Positions 17,695-28,021 of a stretch of 64,000 nt of DNA are shown piece after piece. Location of the stretch: the NCBI GenBank assembly GCA_902627935.1, contig CACOLA010000002.1, forward strand, positions 207,026 to 271,025, written 5' to 3'. A program made the position numbers and the translations under genes. The notes below the pieces were generated by a model. The model was not told the DNA's origin and ran no database searches. It saw nothing but the letters and a program-made list of their open reading frames with translations. The DNA is from an uncultured Pelagibacteraceae bacterium. Its GTDB lineage: Bacteria; Pseudomonadota; Alphaproteobacteria; Pelagibacterales; Pelagibacteraceae. Numbering within the stretch: the first letter of the stretch is position 1; every line of letters starts with the position of its first letter.

Positions 17695-19506
17695 TTATCT
17701 TTGAGTAATTACTTGAGCACCACTTGGAACTCTAGCATCATCAACCATTTTTTGAGTCGAAGCGTTAGGTGCTGGAGTCATCAAACTCACAACAATCATC
17801 GCTACTAAACTCACAGCAGATCCAAAGATACCAAATGTTAATTGAGTAATTCCTAAGAATCCACTTCCTCCATTACGCACCCAAATTAGATACGCAAAAC
17901 CGGAAACTAGACCTAAGACCATACCAGCTATAGCACCTTCTTTATTAGCTCTTTTCCACCATACACCTAATACAAGTGGGAAGAACAAACCAGACATCGC
18001 AAAGTCAAAAGCCCATATTACTGAACCCAAGATACCTTGGATCTCCATTGCTGCAATAGTTGCACCAGCAAAACCAATTACTACAAGTAATACCCTTGCA
18101 ACAGTTAGTCTTTTTGCTGTTTCAGCTTTTGGATCAATCATTTTGTAGTAAACATCATGAGAAATCGCATTTGCAATTGCTAAAATTAAACCATCTGCAG
18201 TTGACATGGCAGCAGCCATACCTCCAGCAGCAACTAGACCTGAGATTACATAAGGTAATCCTGCTATCTCTGGTGTTGCTAATACAACGGCTTTACCTGC
18301 CATGAAAAACTCGTTTAACTCTAGAGTTCCATTTCCATTAAAGTCGCTTACAAACATCAGATTAGCTTGGTTCCAGTTTTGGTACCAATCTATCGCTTGA
18401 ACTTCTGCAATTGATTTACCAATAATACCTGTAGGTAATGTTGGGTCAATTAACGAAAGTTTTGACATTGTCGCTAACATTGGCGCAGAAGAATAAAGTA
18501 AGAAGATAAAGAATAAAGACCATCCTACTGATTTTCTAGCTGCTTTAACGCTAGGAGTTGTAAAGAACCTCATCATTACGTGTGGTAAAGAAGCTGTTCC
18601 CATCATCATAGCTAATGCTAATGAAATAAACGCCCAAGGTGTTGCATTAACTGCAGAGTGAGCTTTTGTAATACCAGCTAACCCTTTTGGTACAGTTTTT
18701 AAATCAGCAGCAGCATTTTTTACAAATCCATACTGTTGTTCTAGTTCACCAATTCTAGCAACTTCGTCAGCAAGCATGAAGTGAGGGAAAAAACCTGCAC
18801 CTATTGAATTACTGATCCAGAATACTGGAAGTAGGTAAGCTATGATTAGTACAATGTATTGTGCAACCTGAGTCCATGTTACCCCTCTCATACCACCTAA
18901 CATTGAACATAATAAAATACTTATTAATCCAATGTAGACTGCGTATTGAAATGGGATATCTAGAGCAACAGATGCAATAGTACCTGTAGCGTTGATTTGA
19001 GCTGTAACATAAGTAAATGAAGCAACAGTTAAAACTATTACTGCCATTAGTCTTGCTGTATTACCACCGTATCTTGTACCAACGAAATCTGGAACTGTAT
19101 AACATCCAAACTTTCTTAGGTAAGGTGCTAATAAAGTTGCCACTAACACATAACCACCTGTCCAACCAACAAGTAATGCCATATAACCGTAGCCCTTAAA
19201 GTAAATACCCCCTGCCATTGCAACGAATGAAGCACCTGACATCCAGTCGGCTGCAGTTGCCATTCCGTTGAATACAGTTGGAACTTGTCTTCCAGCTACA
19301 TAATAGTTACTCGCTTGCGCTGTTCGAGATAGCCAACCAATCAAAGCGTAGATGAATACTGTAAAAGCAACAAAAGCAATACCTATCGTTTTTGCTGTCA
19401 TACCCATCTGTTCGCATATTGCCATTAAGATTATGAAACCTATAAAACCTCCGGTATAGATTCCGTAAACTTTAGGCAGGTTATCTATAAAATTACCTTT
19501 AATCAT
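17695..19506 (-). CDS. actP: Sodium:solute symporter, large subunit (acetate-permease type)
   Basis: A 603-residue SSS-family symporter with about 13 membrane segments. It has ASNYYVAGRQVPTVFNGMATAADWMSGASF near the N-terminus, GGYVLVATLLAPYLRKFG and ATMEIQG-type late helices. It belongs to the subfamily that works with a DUF4212 small subunit. A hydrophilic insertion (DFNGNGTLELNEFF, about residues 386-399) resembles an EF-hand-like loop and is characteristic of this subfamily. Acetate is the probable substrate because acs is 1 kb away, but lactate or another small carboxylate is possible. Its ATG overlaps the small-subunit stop (TAATG). Confidence 0.85.
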   Translation of the reverse strand: MIKGNFIDNLPKVYGIYTGGFIGFIILMAICEQMGMTAKTIGIAFVAFTVFIYALIGWLSRTAQASNYYVAGRQVPTVFNGMATAADWMSGASFVAMAGGIYFKGYGYMALLVGWTGGYVLVATLLAPYLRKFGCYTVPDFVGTRYGGNTARLMAVIVLTVASFTYVTAQINATGTIASVALDIPFQYAVYIGLISILLCSMLGGMRGVTWTQVAQYIVLIIAYLLPVFWISNSIGAGFFPHFMLADEVARIGELEQQYGFVKNAAADLKTVPKGLAGITKAHSAVNATPWAFISLALAMMMGTASLPHVMMRFFTTPSVKAARKSVGWSLFFIFLLYSSAPMLATMSKLSLIDPTLPTGIIGKSIAEVQAIDWYQNWNQANLMFVSDFNGNGTLELNEFFMAGKAVVLATPEIAGLPYVISGLVAAGGMAAAMSTADGLILAIANAISHDVYYKMIDPKAETAKRLTVARVLLVVIGFAGATIAAMEIQGILGSVIWAFDFAMSGLFFPLVLGVWWKRANKEGAIAGMVLGLVSGFAYLIWVRNGGSGFLGITQLTFGIFGSAVSLVAMIVVSLMTPAPNASTQKMVDDARVPSGAQVITQR

Positions 19507-19766
19507 TATTTATCTCCTTTTTCACTGAAGCCGAATTCTTCATCAATTTTTTCTTGTCTATTTGCAAACCAGAAAATTAGAATCACAAATAATCCAAGAG
19601 AACCCTGACATGTGAACCAATAAGTTAATGGATATCCAAAAGGACCAGTAACTTCGTTCATTTCAGCACCGAAAAGGAAGATGCCAATTGAGAATACAAA
19701 CCAAATTGCTAATGTAACAAATAGCAATCCTCTGGTTTTTTCCCAGTGTTGTTCATTTTTTGACAT
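19506..19766 (-). CDS. DUF4212 symporter small subunit
   Basis: An 86-residue membrane protein with two hydrophobic segments (~14-34 and ~46-66). It starts MSKNEQHWEKTRGLLFVTLAIWF and has the conserved GPFGYPLTYWFTCQGSLGLFV. This is the DUF4212 / sodium:solute symporter small-subunit family, always next to a large SSS subunit such as the one overlapping its stop. A gaggt-type ribosome-binding site precedes the ATG. Promoters for this operon and for the divergent gene at 19885 must share the 118-base gap. Confidence 0.9.
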   Translation of the reverse strand: MSKNEQHWEKTRGLLFVTLAIWFVFSIGIFLFGAEMNEVTGPFGYPLTYWFTCQGSLGLFVILIFWFANRQEKIDEEFGFSEKGDK

Positions 19767-19884
19767 TTATACCTCTCTTTTAGTTATAACTGGTCAAAAC
19801 CATACCCATTCTGAAAGATATTAAAAGTATAAAAAATGCCCAAAAATGTTATTTTTACTGTAATTACTGCTTAAAATGTAATTT

Positions 19885-20508
19885 ATGATTAAAAAAAAAT
19901 TCACATGGAAGGATTTGACCATAAATGATTTTAAAATTTATTTTTTTTCTCTTTTTAAGGCCTTCGTTCCTAAAAAAAAAATAAGAGATTTTGAAGAATT
20001 AGAGCAATTTATCCAAACAAAATCTGCCTGGGTTTCTCAAGTAACTCTTTATAGTTATTTAAAGACAAGAATGGGAACAAGATATGTTCTTCATTTTGAA
20101 AATGACGAATTTATGGAATCTGTCAATAAAGCTAAATGGAATATTTACGCCGTTTCGCTTCAGGATCTTACTTACTATACTTTTTCATATTTGAAAGTTT
20201 ATTTCAATTTAAAAGAAACAAATAAATCGAAAGAAATTTTTTACAAAATTTTAGATGATGAGACTACAAATAATATGCCTCTAGATATTATTGATAATGC
20301 AAAAAAAAATTTTAATGAAAGACAGCTTTCTATTAATTGGGATAAATATTTTGATGAACTTCCTTTTAATCCTAGTGCCTTATCATTATATAAGTGGGCT
20401 CCTATCGCGGATGAATTAAAAACTCTTGATCGTAAAATAGTTTTAAATTCTATGATTTTGAAATGGGATATAATTAAAAAAGAATTTAAAGATAGAATTC
20501 AGTTCTAA
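19885..20508 (+). CDS. Conserved hypothetical protein
   Basis: A soluble-looking protein of 207 residues, not recognised with confidence. It has no signal peptide or membrane segment. A central block, [19 protein letters not shown], followed by [18 protein letters not shown], looks conserved in character, with many aromatic residues. It ends convergently with acs, overlapping it by 4 bases. It lies between the acetate symporter and acs, so a role in acetate use is conceivable, but nothing in the sequence shows it. Confidence 0.7.
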   Translation: MIKKKFTWKDLTINDFKIYFFSLFKAFVPKKKIRDFEELEQFIQTKSAWVSQVTLYSYLKTRMGTRYVLHFENDEFMESVNKAKWNIYAVSLQDLTYYTFSYLKVYFNLKETNKSKEIFYKILDDETTNNMPLDIIDNAKKNFNERQLSINWDKYFDELPFNPSALSLYKWAPIADELKTLDRKIVLNSMILKWDIIKKEFKDRIQF

Positions 20509-22583
20509 AGATTTTTTCTATTATCAACTAAACTATTAACAACACCTGGATCAGCTAATGTCGTAGTATCTCCTAATTGATCATGTTCATTTGCAGCAAT
20601 TTTTCTAAGAATTCTTCTCATAATTTTTCCAGATCTTGTTTTTGGCAATCCAGGAGTGAAATGGATTAAATCTGGTGTTGCAAGTGGACCTATTTGTTTT
20701 CTAACCCAAAGTTTTAAATCCCTTTCAAGTTCTCCAGTTTCCACTTCACCGGCATTTAAAGTTACATAACAGTATAATCCATTACCTTTAATATCATGTG
20801 GATAACCTACTACAGCAGCTTCAGCTACTTTTGGATGTGCAACAAATGCACTTTCAATTTCCGCTGTACCTAGGTTGTGTCCTGACACAATAATTACATC
20901 ATCAACTCTTCCGGTAATCCAATAATATCCATCTTTGTCTCTTCTACATCCATCACCAGTAAAATATTTTCCATCATACTGAGAAAAATAAGTGTCAATA
21001 AATCTTTGATGATCACCATAAACTGTTCTCATTTGTCCTGGCCATGATTGAGAGATACATAATCTGCCTTCACCAGCACCTTTTATCTCTTTCCCATCTT
21101 TGTCTATTAGAGTGGGCTTTATGCCGTAAAAAGGTTTTGTTGCTGAACCAGGCTTAAGAGGCATGGCTCCGGTTTGAGGTGAAATCATGATACCACCTGT
21201 TTCAGTTTGCCACCAAGTATCAACTATTGGGCAACGAGAATTTCCAACTGTTTTGTAATACCACATCCATGCTTCAGGATTTATTGGTTCCCCTACAGTT
21301 CCTAATAATTTTAGTGATTTTCTGGATGTTTTTGCAACCGGATTATCTCCCTCTCTCATTAGAGCTCTTATTGCTGTTGGAGCAGTATAAAAAGTATTAA
21401 CTTTATACTTATCTATTATTTGCCACCATCTTGAACTGTCAGGATAATTTGGAATTCCCTCAAACATGATAGTAGTTGCGCCATTCGCAAGGGGTCCATA
21501 AATAATATAACTATGTCCAGTAACCCATCCAATGTCAGCAGTACACCAATAAATATCTTTTGGTTTGTAATTAAAAATATATTGATGAGTCATTGAAGCA
21601 TAGACCATATAACCACCTGTCGTATGCAATACACCTTTAGGTTTTCCTGTTGAACCAGATGTATAAAGTATAAAAAGTGGATCTTCAGCATTCATTTCTT
21701 CAGGTTCACAGTGAGAAGAAACATCTTTAATCAAGTTGTGGTACCACACATCCCTATTTTCATTCCAATCAATTTCATTTCCTGTTCTTTTTACCACGAT
21801 ACATTTCTTCACATTTGGACAACTTAGTAATGCTTCATCTGTTGTAGCTTTTAAAGGGATTGTTTTTCCTCCCCTGACACCTTCATCTGCTGTAATTATA
21901 TATTCTGACTCACAATCATTAACTCTTCCTGAAATAGATTCTGCAGAAAACCCACCAAAAATTATAGAATGAACAGCACCTATTCTAGCACAAGCTAACA
22001 TCAATATTGCAAGTTCGGGTATCATTGTCAGATAAATTGTGACTCGATCACCTTTTTGAATTCCTAGTTTTTTTAATCCATTTGCAGCCCTAGAAACTTT
22101 TTGATGTAATTGTTTATAGGAAATTTTTTGGTTGTCTTTAGGATCATCTCCGGCCCAAATTATTGCAGTCTTATCTTTTTTATCTTTTAAATGCCTATCA
22201 ATGCAGTTTGCAGAGGCATTCAAGGTTCCATCATAGAACCATTTAATCTTTACATCTTTAGTACTATATTTTACATCTTTAATTTTTTTGTAAGGCTTGA
22301 TCCAAGTTATCCTCTTGCCCTCCTTCTTCCAAAAACCTTCATTATTTTTTATCGATTCCTTATAATTTTTTTGATATTGAATCTTACTTGCTAGGCTAGC
22401 TTTTATCCACTCTTGCTTTGTTTTGATAATCAATTCATTGGGAGCTTCTATTTTATCATTTTTTCTTACTCTTTTTTTCTTTCTAACAATTCTTTTACTC
22501 TTTTTTCTTGATGCTCTTATAATTTTTTTTCTAGTTGTAGATTTTTTTTTGGCTCTTTTTTTTCTTCTTTTTTTTTTCGGCAT
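20505..22583 (-). CDS. acs: Acetyl-CoA synthetase with basic N-terminal extension
   Basis: AMP-forming acetate-CoA ligase of 692 residues. The core from ~50 on is canonical: [36 protein letters not shown], the P-loop [46 protein letters not shown], and [11 protein letters not shown] with the acetylatable Lys653. E. coli Acs is 652 residues; the extra ~40 are an N-terminal tail with about half Lys/Arg (starting [14 protein letters not shown]). No Met codon lies between this start and the conserved core, so ATG at 22583 is the only ATG choice. It probably works with the symporter at 17695-19766. Confidence 0.96.
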   Translation of the reverse strand: MPKKKRRKKRAKKKSTTRKKIIRASRKKSKRIVRKKKRVRKNDKIEAPNELIIKTKQEWIKASLASKIQYQKNYKESIKNNEGFWKKEGKRITWIKPYKKIKDVKYSTKDVKIKWFYDGTLNASANCIDRHLKDKKDKTAIIWAGDDPKDNQKISYKQLHQKVSRAANGLKKLGIQKGDRVTIYLTMIPELAILMLACARIGAVHSIIFGGFSAESISGRVNDCESEYIITADEGVRGGKTIPLKATTDEALLSCPNVKKCIVVKRTGNEIDWNENRDVWYHNLIKDVSSHCEPEEMNAEDPLFILYTSGSTGKPKGVLHTTGGYMVYASMTHQYIFNYKPKDIYWCTADIGWVTGHSYIIYGPLANGATTIMFEGIPNYPDSSRWWQIIDKYKVNTFYTAPTAIRALMREGDNPVAKTSRKSLKLLGTVGEPINPEAWMWYYKTVGNSRCPIVDTWWQTETGGIMISPQTGAMPLKPGSATKPFYGIKPTLIDKDGKEIKGAGEGRLCISQSWPGQMRTVYGDHQRFIDTYFSQYDGKYFTGDGCRRDKDGYYWITGRVDDVIIVSGHNLGTAEIESAFVAHPKVAEAAVVGYPHDIKGNGLYCYVTLNAGEVETGELERDLKLWVRKQIGPLATPDLIHFTPGLPKTRSGKIMRRILRKIAANEHDQLGDTTTLADPGVVNSLVDNRKNL

Positions 22584-22599
22584 AACTTTTAATTTATCA

Positions 22600-23013
22600 T
22601 CAAATTCTACCCATGTTATTTAAAATTTTCCAGCTTTTAGAGTCAATAGGCATTACTGATAACCTGCTCTGTTTTATTAGAGGTAAATGGCTTAATTGCT
22701 TATTTTTCTTAATTTTCTCAAGAGGTATTGGTGAATTTAGCTTCTTTAAGAATTTGACTGTCACGGCCACAAATTTTCCAGATTTGTCTGTTTTATCTAA
22801 ATAAGCTTCTTTAATTACCTCGACGATACCAACTATTTCTTTTCCAATATTAGAATGATAAAAAAAACACTTATCGCCCTTTTTCATAAATTTTAAATTT
22901 TTGGCGGCTTGATAATTTCTAACACCATCCCATTCGGCACCTTTGACACCTTCTTTTTTTTGTTGGTCAATGGACCAAACATTGGGTTCTGATTTTAACA
23001 ACCAGTATCTCAT
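22600..23013 (-). CDS. EVE domain protein
   Basis: A 137-residue EVE (PUA-like) protein that starts [17 protein letters not shown] and includes [28 protein letters not shown] and [13 protein letters not shown] domains bind modified bases in DNA or RNA and are typical of alphaproteobacteria beside tsaD. I chose ATG 23013 because it forms an ATGA overlap with the tsaD stop; the longer frame up to 23064 would lie inside tsaD. It ends 16 bases before the acs start. Confidence 0.88.
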   Translation of the reverse strand: MRYWLLKSEPNVWSIDQQKKEGVKGAEWDGVRNYQAAKNLKFMKKGDKCFFYHSNIGKEIVGIVEVIKEAYLDKTDKSGKFVAVTVKFLKKLNSPIPLEKIKKNKQLSHLPLIKQSRLSVMPIDSKSWKILNNMGRI

Positions 23014-24083
23014 AATTTGACACCGGCTCCTTTTAAAAATGCGGCTGTGTTGTCTAGAGGCCATCTAGGTCTTGCTGGATAGTCTAAATTGTTAAATTGT
23101 TTCATCTTAAATTTCTCTAATCCAACCAGCGCAATCATTGCAGCATTATCACCGCATAAATTTATAGGAGGAAACATACTTTCATAATTTTTTTCCTCAC
23201 ATAGATTTTTTAACATAGATCTGACTCTTTTATTAGCAGCTACTCCACCTGCAACGACAAAAATTTTTTTATTTTGTTCGTTAAGTTTTTCAAATTCTAT
23301 AAATGCTAACTTTGTTTTTTTATATAGTATTTCCTCAATAGTTCTTTGAAAAGATGCGGCAAGATCAAATTTTTCTTGTTCTGTTCTTATATCTTTTGTT
23401 ATTTTTAAAACTGCAGTTTTAAGCCCAGCAAAGGATAAGTTGCATCCACCTTTATTCAATATAGGTTTAGGTAAATCATATTTATTTGGATCACCTCTTT
23501 TAGCTAAAATTTCAATTTGTGGCCCACCTGGAAATTCTATGCCTAAGAGTTTAGCTGTTTTATCAAAAGCTTCACCCAAAGCATCATCAATAGTTGTGCC
23601 CAATCTTTTATATTTTCCAAGTCCAAGAACATTTAAAAACTGAGTATGACCTCCTGAGATTAATAAAAAAAGATATGGATAGTTCAATGTTGAATTTAGT
23701 CTTGGACTTAATGCATGACCCTCTAGATGATTAACTGCTATAAATGGTTTATTTAATGAAGCTGCTAAAGTTTTACCAAAACTTAGACCAACAGATAAAC
23801 AAACTATCAAACCTGGACCAGCTGTAGAGGCAACAGCATCAATTTCTTCAATCTTTTTTCCACTTTTATCAATTGCTTTTTTAACAACCCAATCTATTTT
23901 TTCCATATGTGATCTAGCTGCTAATTCAGGTACAACTCCTCCAAACTCTTTATGCACTTCCTCTTGACTTGAAATAATATTGGATAAAACTATTGGAAAT
24001 CCTTGTTCATTTTCAGTTATTAATGATGCTGCAGTTTCGTCACAACTCGACTCAATTCCAAGAATTAAGGGTTTTTTATTCAT
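23010..24083 (-). CDS. tsaD: TsaD, tRNA t6A threonylcarbamoyltransferase
   Basis: A 357-residue ASKHA-fold protein that transfers the threonylcarbamoyl group to A37 of ANN-decoding tRNAs, together with TsaB and TsaE. Motifs: ILGIESSCDETAAS at 8-20, HKEFGGVVPELAARSH (~44-59), metal ligands His119 and His123 in VNHLEGHALSP, GGGHTQ-like ISGGHTQ and VVAGGVAANKRVR. It reads opposite to hemC with a 54-base gap between starts, the classic tsaD/hemC divergence in alphaproteobacteria. Confidence 0.96.
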   Translation of the reverse strand: MNKKPLILGIESSCDETAASLITENEQGFPIVLSNIISSQEEVHKEFGGVVPELAARSHMEKIDWVVKKAIDKSGKKIEEIDAVASTAGPGLIVCLSVGLSFGKTLAASLNKPFIAVNHLEGHALSPRLNSTLNYPYLFLLISGGHTQFLNVLGLGKYKRLGTTIDDALGEAFDKTAKLLGIEFPGGPQIEILAKRGDPNKYDLPKPILNKGGCNLSFAGLKTAVLKITKDIRTEQEKFDLAASFQRTIEEILYKKTKLAFIEFEKLNEQNKKIFVVAGGVAANKRVRSMLKNLCEEKNYESMFPPINLCGDNAAMIALVGLEKFKMKQFNNLDYPARPRWPLDNTAAFLKGAGVKL

Positions 24084-24137
24084 TCAAATAGTTTTTATTA
24101 ATTGTACAATCTCAATACAAAAAAGAAATAAATTTTT

Positions 24138-25055
24138 ATGAGTGAAAAAATTACAATTGGATCAAGAAAAAGTAAATTGGCAATAATATATGCACAAATT
24201 GCTAAAGATAAGATTATTGAACATACAAATCTAAATAATGAAGATATTGTGATTAAAGAAGTTGTTACAAAAGGTGATGAAGTTCAAAATAGTAGATTAT
24301 CAGAATTGGGTGGCAAGGGTTTATTTTCGTCTAACATAGAGAGAGAACTTCAGGATAATAAAATTGACATAGCAATTCATGCACTAAAGGATCTACCTGC
24401 CATTGAAACAAAAGGTTTGAAAGCAAATACGTTTTTAGAAAGAAATGATGCAAGAGAAATTTTGATAACAAAAAATAAAAAAAAACTTAAAGACTTAAAA
24501 CCAAATTCTATTGTTGGAACATCATCATATCGTAGAGAGTTTCAAATTAAGGGTTTAAGGGGAGATTTGAAATTTAAGCTAATTAGAGGAAATGTAGACA
24601 CAAGAATTAAAAAACTTAATGATGGATTATATGATGCAATAATTTTATCTCTTGCAGGAATAGATTTTTTAAAAATGAATGATCAAATTTCTGAAATATT
24701 TTCAGTTAATGATTTGATACCAAGTGCTGGACAAGGTATTATTACACTTCAATGTCGTGAAGATGACATGAAGATTGTTTCTTTGTTAAAGAAAATAAAC
24801 CATGAAGAAACTTATTTGAGAGCTATGGCTGAAAGAAATGTCTTAAAGGTTTTGGAAGGAAATTGTGAAACAGCTGTTGGCGCACATGCTGTAATAAAAG
24901 GAAATAGAATTTTTTTACATGCAGAACTTTTTTCTTTAGATGGTTCAAAAAGGTTTTATGAAGAAATTTCATCTGAAAAAAAAAATGCAAAAGAAATTGG
25001 AATAGAATTAGGGGAAATTCTAAGAGCAAAGTCTAACAATAGTTATAAAAAATAA
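24138..25055 (+). CDS. hemC: HemC, porphobilinogen deaminase
   Basis: Assembles four porphobilinogens into hydroxymethylbilane in heme synthesis. The 305-residue length is normal. It has IGSRKSKLAIIYA near the start, catalytic Asp85 in HALKDLP, GTSSYRRE and RGNVDTRI in domain 1/2, and Cys243 (EGNCETAVGAH), the dipyrromethane attachment site. It is followed 1 base later by hemD. Upstream tsaD is divergent. Confidence 0.96.
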   Translation: MSEKITIGSRKSKLAIIYAQIAKDKIIEHTNLNNEDIVIKEVVTKGDEVQNSRLSELGGKGLFSSNIERELQDNKIDIAIHALKDLPAIETKGLKANTFLERNDAREILITKNKKKLKDLKPNSIVGTSSYRREFQIKGLRGDLKFKLIRGNVDTRIKKLNDGLYDAIILSLAGIDFLKMNDQISEIFSVNDLIPSAGQGIITLQCREDDMKIVSLLKKINHEETYLRAMAERNVLKVLEGNCETAVGAHAVIKGNRIFLHAELFSLDGSKRFYEEISSEKKNAKEIGIELGEILRAKSNNSYKK

Positions 25056-25056
25056 T

Positions 25057-25755
25057 ATGCATATTCTTTTAACCCGACCATTAGAGGATTGTTCTGAAAT
25101 AATTCAAAAATTTCAATCATTAGGCCATAACGTTTCTCATCTACCCTTGATAAGAGTTGATAAAGTGAATTATGATTTGAATGTTCTCTCAGATTTTAAA
25201 GGCATAATTTTTACAAGTGCAAATGCAATAAAATTTTTAGAAACAAAAAAAATAGATAAAAATCTTCTTTGTTTTTGTGTGGGTGGAGCAACAGAAAAAA
25301 AGGCGAGGAGTTATGGTTTTCAAAATGTAATAGCTGCTGAAGGAAATGTCGAGAATCTTAAAGAACTTATTTTACAGAATTTTGATAAAAAAAAAGGAAA
25401 ATTAATTTACGTAAGTGGAAAAAAAATTTCAATTAATCTTGACCAGCAATTGTTGAAAGAAGGTTACAATATAAAAAGAGTCATCAATTATTCTGCCATA
25501 CATAATCAAAAATTTGATGAAAATTTTATCAAGTCACTAAAGTCTTATATGCCAGATATAGTTTTTGTTTACTCTCAAAACAGTGCTGAAAGCTTTTTGA
25601 AATTTATTAAGGTTTATCAATCGGAAAACCTATGGAAGAATACAAATTTAATGTGTATAAGCGAGAAAACCTCATCAATTTTAAACGAAATAAAGTGGAA
25701 AAAGATATTTCTTTTTAATCCTGGTGAAGAAGATTTTTTGTTATATAAAATTTAA
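25057..25755 (+). CDS. hemD: HemD, uroporphyrinogen-III synthase
   Basis: Closes hydroxymethylbilane to uroporphyrinogen III. A 232-residue, poorly conserved two-domain HemD fold: ILLTRPLEDCSEI at the start, IIFTSANAIKFL (~48-59), LCFCVGGATEKKARSYGF, LIYVSGKKIS and DIVFVYSQNSAESFL. The position directly after hemC supports the call; sequence conservation alone would be weak. The MscS gene begins 2 bases after its stop. Confidence 0.88.
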   Translation: MHILLTRPLEDCSEIIQKFQSLGHNVSHLPLIRVDKVNYDLNVLSDFKGIIFTSANAIKFLETKKIDKNLLCFCVGGATEKKARSYGFQNVIAAEGNVENLKELILQNFDKKKGKLIYVSGKKISINLDQQLLKEGYNIKRVINYSAIHNQKFDENFIKSLKSYMPDIVFVYSQNSAESFLKFIKVYQSENLWKNTNLMCISEKTSSILNEIKWKKIFLFNPGEEDFLLYKI

Positions 25756-25757
25756 TT

Positions 25758-26843
25758 ATGGAATTATTTAATAATTTTTCTGAAATTTTTCTATCAGTTT
25801 GGAATAAAGGAATTTTAGGAGTAGATATTTTTCAAATATTAATTGGAATAGGAATTTTTTTAATATTTTTAGTTTTTAGAGGTTTAATTAGCAAACTTAT
25901 AATTAAGAAATTAGAAATTATCTCTAAAAGAACCACAAACAAACTAGACGATACTTTCGTTCAAGCATTAATTGGTCCTGCTAGATTTTTACCAATTGTT
26001 TTAGGTTTTTTTATAGCAAGTTATTATATGACTTTCTCAATTGAAGGTCGAGAAGTAGTCGATACAATTAATAGAACTTTAATTACTATTTTGATTTTTT
26101 GGGTAATTCATCAAATAATAGAGCCAATATCCTACATTCTAAGTGGATTAGATAGATTATTAACTAGAGAGCTTATTGGTTGGATCATAAAATCTTTGAA
26201 AATCCTAATTTTTATCTTAGGACTTGCCGCAGTTCTTGAATTATGGGGAATCAAAATTGGACCAATTATTGCAGGTCTTGGATTATTTGGAGTGGCTGTT
26301 GCTTTAGGTGCACAAGATTTATTTAAAAATTTAATTTCAGGAATTTTAGTTTTGGTTGAAAAAAGATTTAAAATCGGTGATTGGATTTCTGTTGAAGGTA
26401 TCATCGAGGGTATTGTTGAAAAAATTGGTTTTAGATCCACAACAATAAGAAAATTTGATAAATCTTTAGCAATTATTCCTAACTTTCAATTCGCAGAAAA
26501 TGCTGTCATAAATGTTAGTGAAACATCTAATTGGTTAATAAGTTGGATTATAACTCTTCAGTATGACACTACTGTAGACCAATTAAAAATTATACGAAAT
26601 GAGATTGAAGATCATATAAATTCAAGTGAGGATTATAACACCTCAATAGGTGTTGCTGTAAGAGTAGATAAATTTTCTGATAGTTCAATTGATATGTATG
26701 TCAGGTGTTTTACAAAATCAAATAGTTGGAATAATTGGTTAACAGTTAAAGAAAAACTTGCAATTGAAATTAAACAGATTGTAGAAAAAAATGGTGCATC
26801 ATTTGCTTTCCCAAGTCAGTCTATTTATGTTGAAAAAAAATGA
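25758..26843 (+). CDS. MscS family mechanosensitive channel
   Basis: A 361-residue inner-membrane protein. About four hydrophobic segments lie between residues 20 and 165. The pore-lining helix and following beta domain match MscS: GPIIAGLGLFGVAVALGAQDLFKNLISGI (~171-199), then FKIGDWISVEGIIEGIVEKIGFRSTTIR. It releases small solutes on hypo-osmotic shock. It overlaps the next gene (a YggT protein) by 4 bases (ATGA), suggesting joint membrane-stress function. Confidence 0.92.
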   Translation: MELFNNFSEIFLSVWNKGILGVDIFQILIGIGIFLIFLVFRGLISKLIIKKLEIISKRTTNKLDDTFVQALIGPARFLPIVLGFFIASYYMTFSIEGREVVDTINRTLITILIFWVIHQIIEPISYILSGLDRLLTRELIGWIIKSLKILIFILGLAAVLELWGIKIGPIIAGLGLFGVAVALGAQDLFKNLISGILVLVEKRFKIGDWISVEGIIEGIVEKIGFRSTTIRKFDKSLAIIPNFQFAENAVINVSETSNWLISWIITLQYDTTVDQLKIIRNEIEDHINSSEDYNTSIGVAVRVDKFSDSSIDMYVRCFTKSNSWNNWLTVKEKLAIEIKQIVEKNGASFAFPSQSIYVEKK

Positions 26844-27130
26844 TAGCAGTTTTTTATTTAGTTTTACAAATTCTAAAACTTTATTCTTACGTTGTAATAG
26901 CTAATGTCATTATAAGCTGGCTGATTGCATTTAATATTTTAAATACTCAAAATAGATTGGTATATTCAATTTTAGAGCTAAGTTACAGATTAACAGAACC
27001 GATTCTGAACAAAATAAGACGTTTTTTGCCAAATTTAGGTACCCTTGATATTTCACCTATAATTCTTCTGTTATTGATTTGGTTTATCGAAATGTGTATG
27101 AAACTGTACATAGCACCAATAATTTTTTAG
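26840..27130 (+). CDS. YggT family membrane protein
   Basis: A 96-residue protein with two YggT-type hydrophobic segments and the family core SYRLTEPILNKIRRFLPNLGTLDISPII (a stretch from ~49 to 76). Its start overlaps the MscS stop, and folD begins 8 bases after its stop. YggT proteins are implicated in osmotic tolerance and in membrane protein assembly, in keeping with coupling to MscS here. Confidence 0.9.
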   Translation: MIAVFYLVLQILKLYSYVVIANVIISWLIAFNILNTQNRLVYSILELSYRLTEPILNKIRRFLPNLGTLDISPIILLLLIWFIEMCMKLYIAPIIF

Positions 27131-27138
27131 GAAACAAA

Positions 27139-27984
27139 ATGATTTTAATTGATGGAAAAAAAGCAGCTGCAGAATTAAGAGAGGAATTAAAAAATGAAGT
27201 AGCTGAATTAAAGAAAAAATATAACACAGTACCCGGACTAACAGTAATCCTTATAGGAGACATGACCCCAAGTCAAATTTATGTTCGTAACAAAGAAAAA
27301 TCAGCTAATGAGGTTGGTTTAAAATCTGAAGTTATTAAATATCCAGATACTGTTGAAGAAAAAATTGTTTTAGAAAAAATTCAGGAACTCAATAAAGACA
27401 AATCTGTTTCAGGAATTTTAGTTCAATTACCATTGCCAAAACATATTGATAAACAAAAGGTAATAGAGACTATTACACCTTCAAAAGATGTCGATGGTTT
27501 TCATCCAATGAATGTAGGAAACCTCTCATCTGGCTATGAAAGTTCAGTGCCTTGTACACCACTTGGATGTTACCTTTTAATAAAAAAAATTGAACCAAAC
27601 TTAAGTGGTAAAAAAGCAGTTGTAGTTGGTCGATCAAATTTAAATGGAAAACCAATGACTCAACTTCTTTTAAAAGAAAACTGTACAGTGACTATAACTC
27701 ATTCAAAAACAAAAGATTTAAAAGCTGAATGTTTAGAGGCCGATATAATTGTTGCAGCAGTTGGCATACCTGAACTTGTGAAAGGAGATTGGGTAAAAAA
27801 AGATACCATTGTTATAGATGTTGGTATTAATAAGACTGACAAAGGTATAGTTGGTGATGTGGATTTTGAACAAGTTTCAAAAACAGCAAAGGCTTTAACT
27901 CCAGTTCCAGGTGGTGTAGGTCCAATGACAATTGCATGTTTATTAAAAAACACAATTGACTGTTTCAAAAGATCGCAAAATTAA
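27139..27984 (+). CDS. folD: FolD, methylenetetrahydrofolate dehydrogenase/cyclohydrolase
   Basis: A bifunctional one-carbon enzyme, 281 residues. It has SQIYVRNKEKSANEVG with Tyr48 and catalytic Lys52, GILVQLPLPKHID, KDVDGFHPMNVG, the Rossmann motif VVGRSNLNGKPM, and PVPGGVGPMTIACL. I chose the ATG at 27139, which has an upstream aggaaac ribosome-binding site; the longer frame from 27079 lies inside the YggT gene. SAR11-type cells rely heavily on folate one-carbon flux, which fits. Confidence 0.96.
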   Translation: MILIDGKKAAAELREELKNEVAELKKKYNTVPGLTVILIGDMTPSQIYVRNKEKSANEVGLKSEVIKYPDTVEEKIVLEKIQELNKDKSVSGILVQLPLPKHIDKQKVIETITPSKDVDGFHPMNVGNLSSGYESSVPCTPLGCYLLIKKIEPNLSGKKAVVVGRSNLNGKPMTQLLLKENCTVTITHSKTKDLKAECLEADIIVAAVGIPELVKGDWVKKDTIVIDVGINKTDKGIVGDVDFEQVSKTAKALTPVPGGVGPMTIACLLKNTIDCFKRSQN

Positions 27985-28021
27985 TATTTAAATGATTTAT
28001 GTTTTTTTGCTAAATTAGGAT

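Noticed and set aside
18060..18305. 81-codon plus-strand frame opposite the symporter
   Set aside because: Gln/Leu-rich antisense of Ala/Thr-rich membrane helices; no start signal.
18300..18360. EF-hand-like DFNGNGTLELNEFF loop as a sign of a calcium sensor fusion
   Set aside because: This insertion is a usual part of the SSS subfamily that pairs with DUF4212, so it is not a new fusion.
22600..23064. Longer EVE gene starting at 23064
   Set aside because: The extra 17 residues lie within tsaD and are unlike the family; the ATG at 23013 forms a clean ATGA overlap and begins the conserved [10 protein letters not shown].
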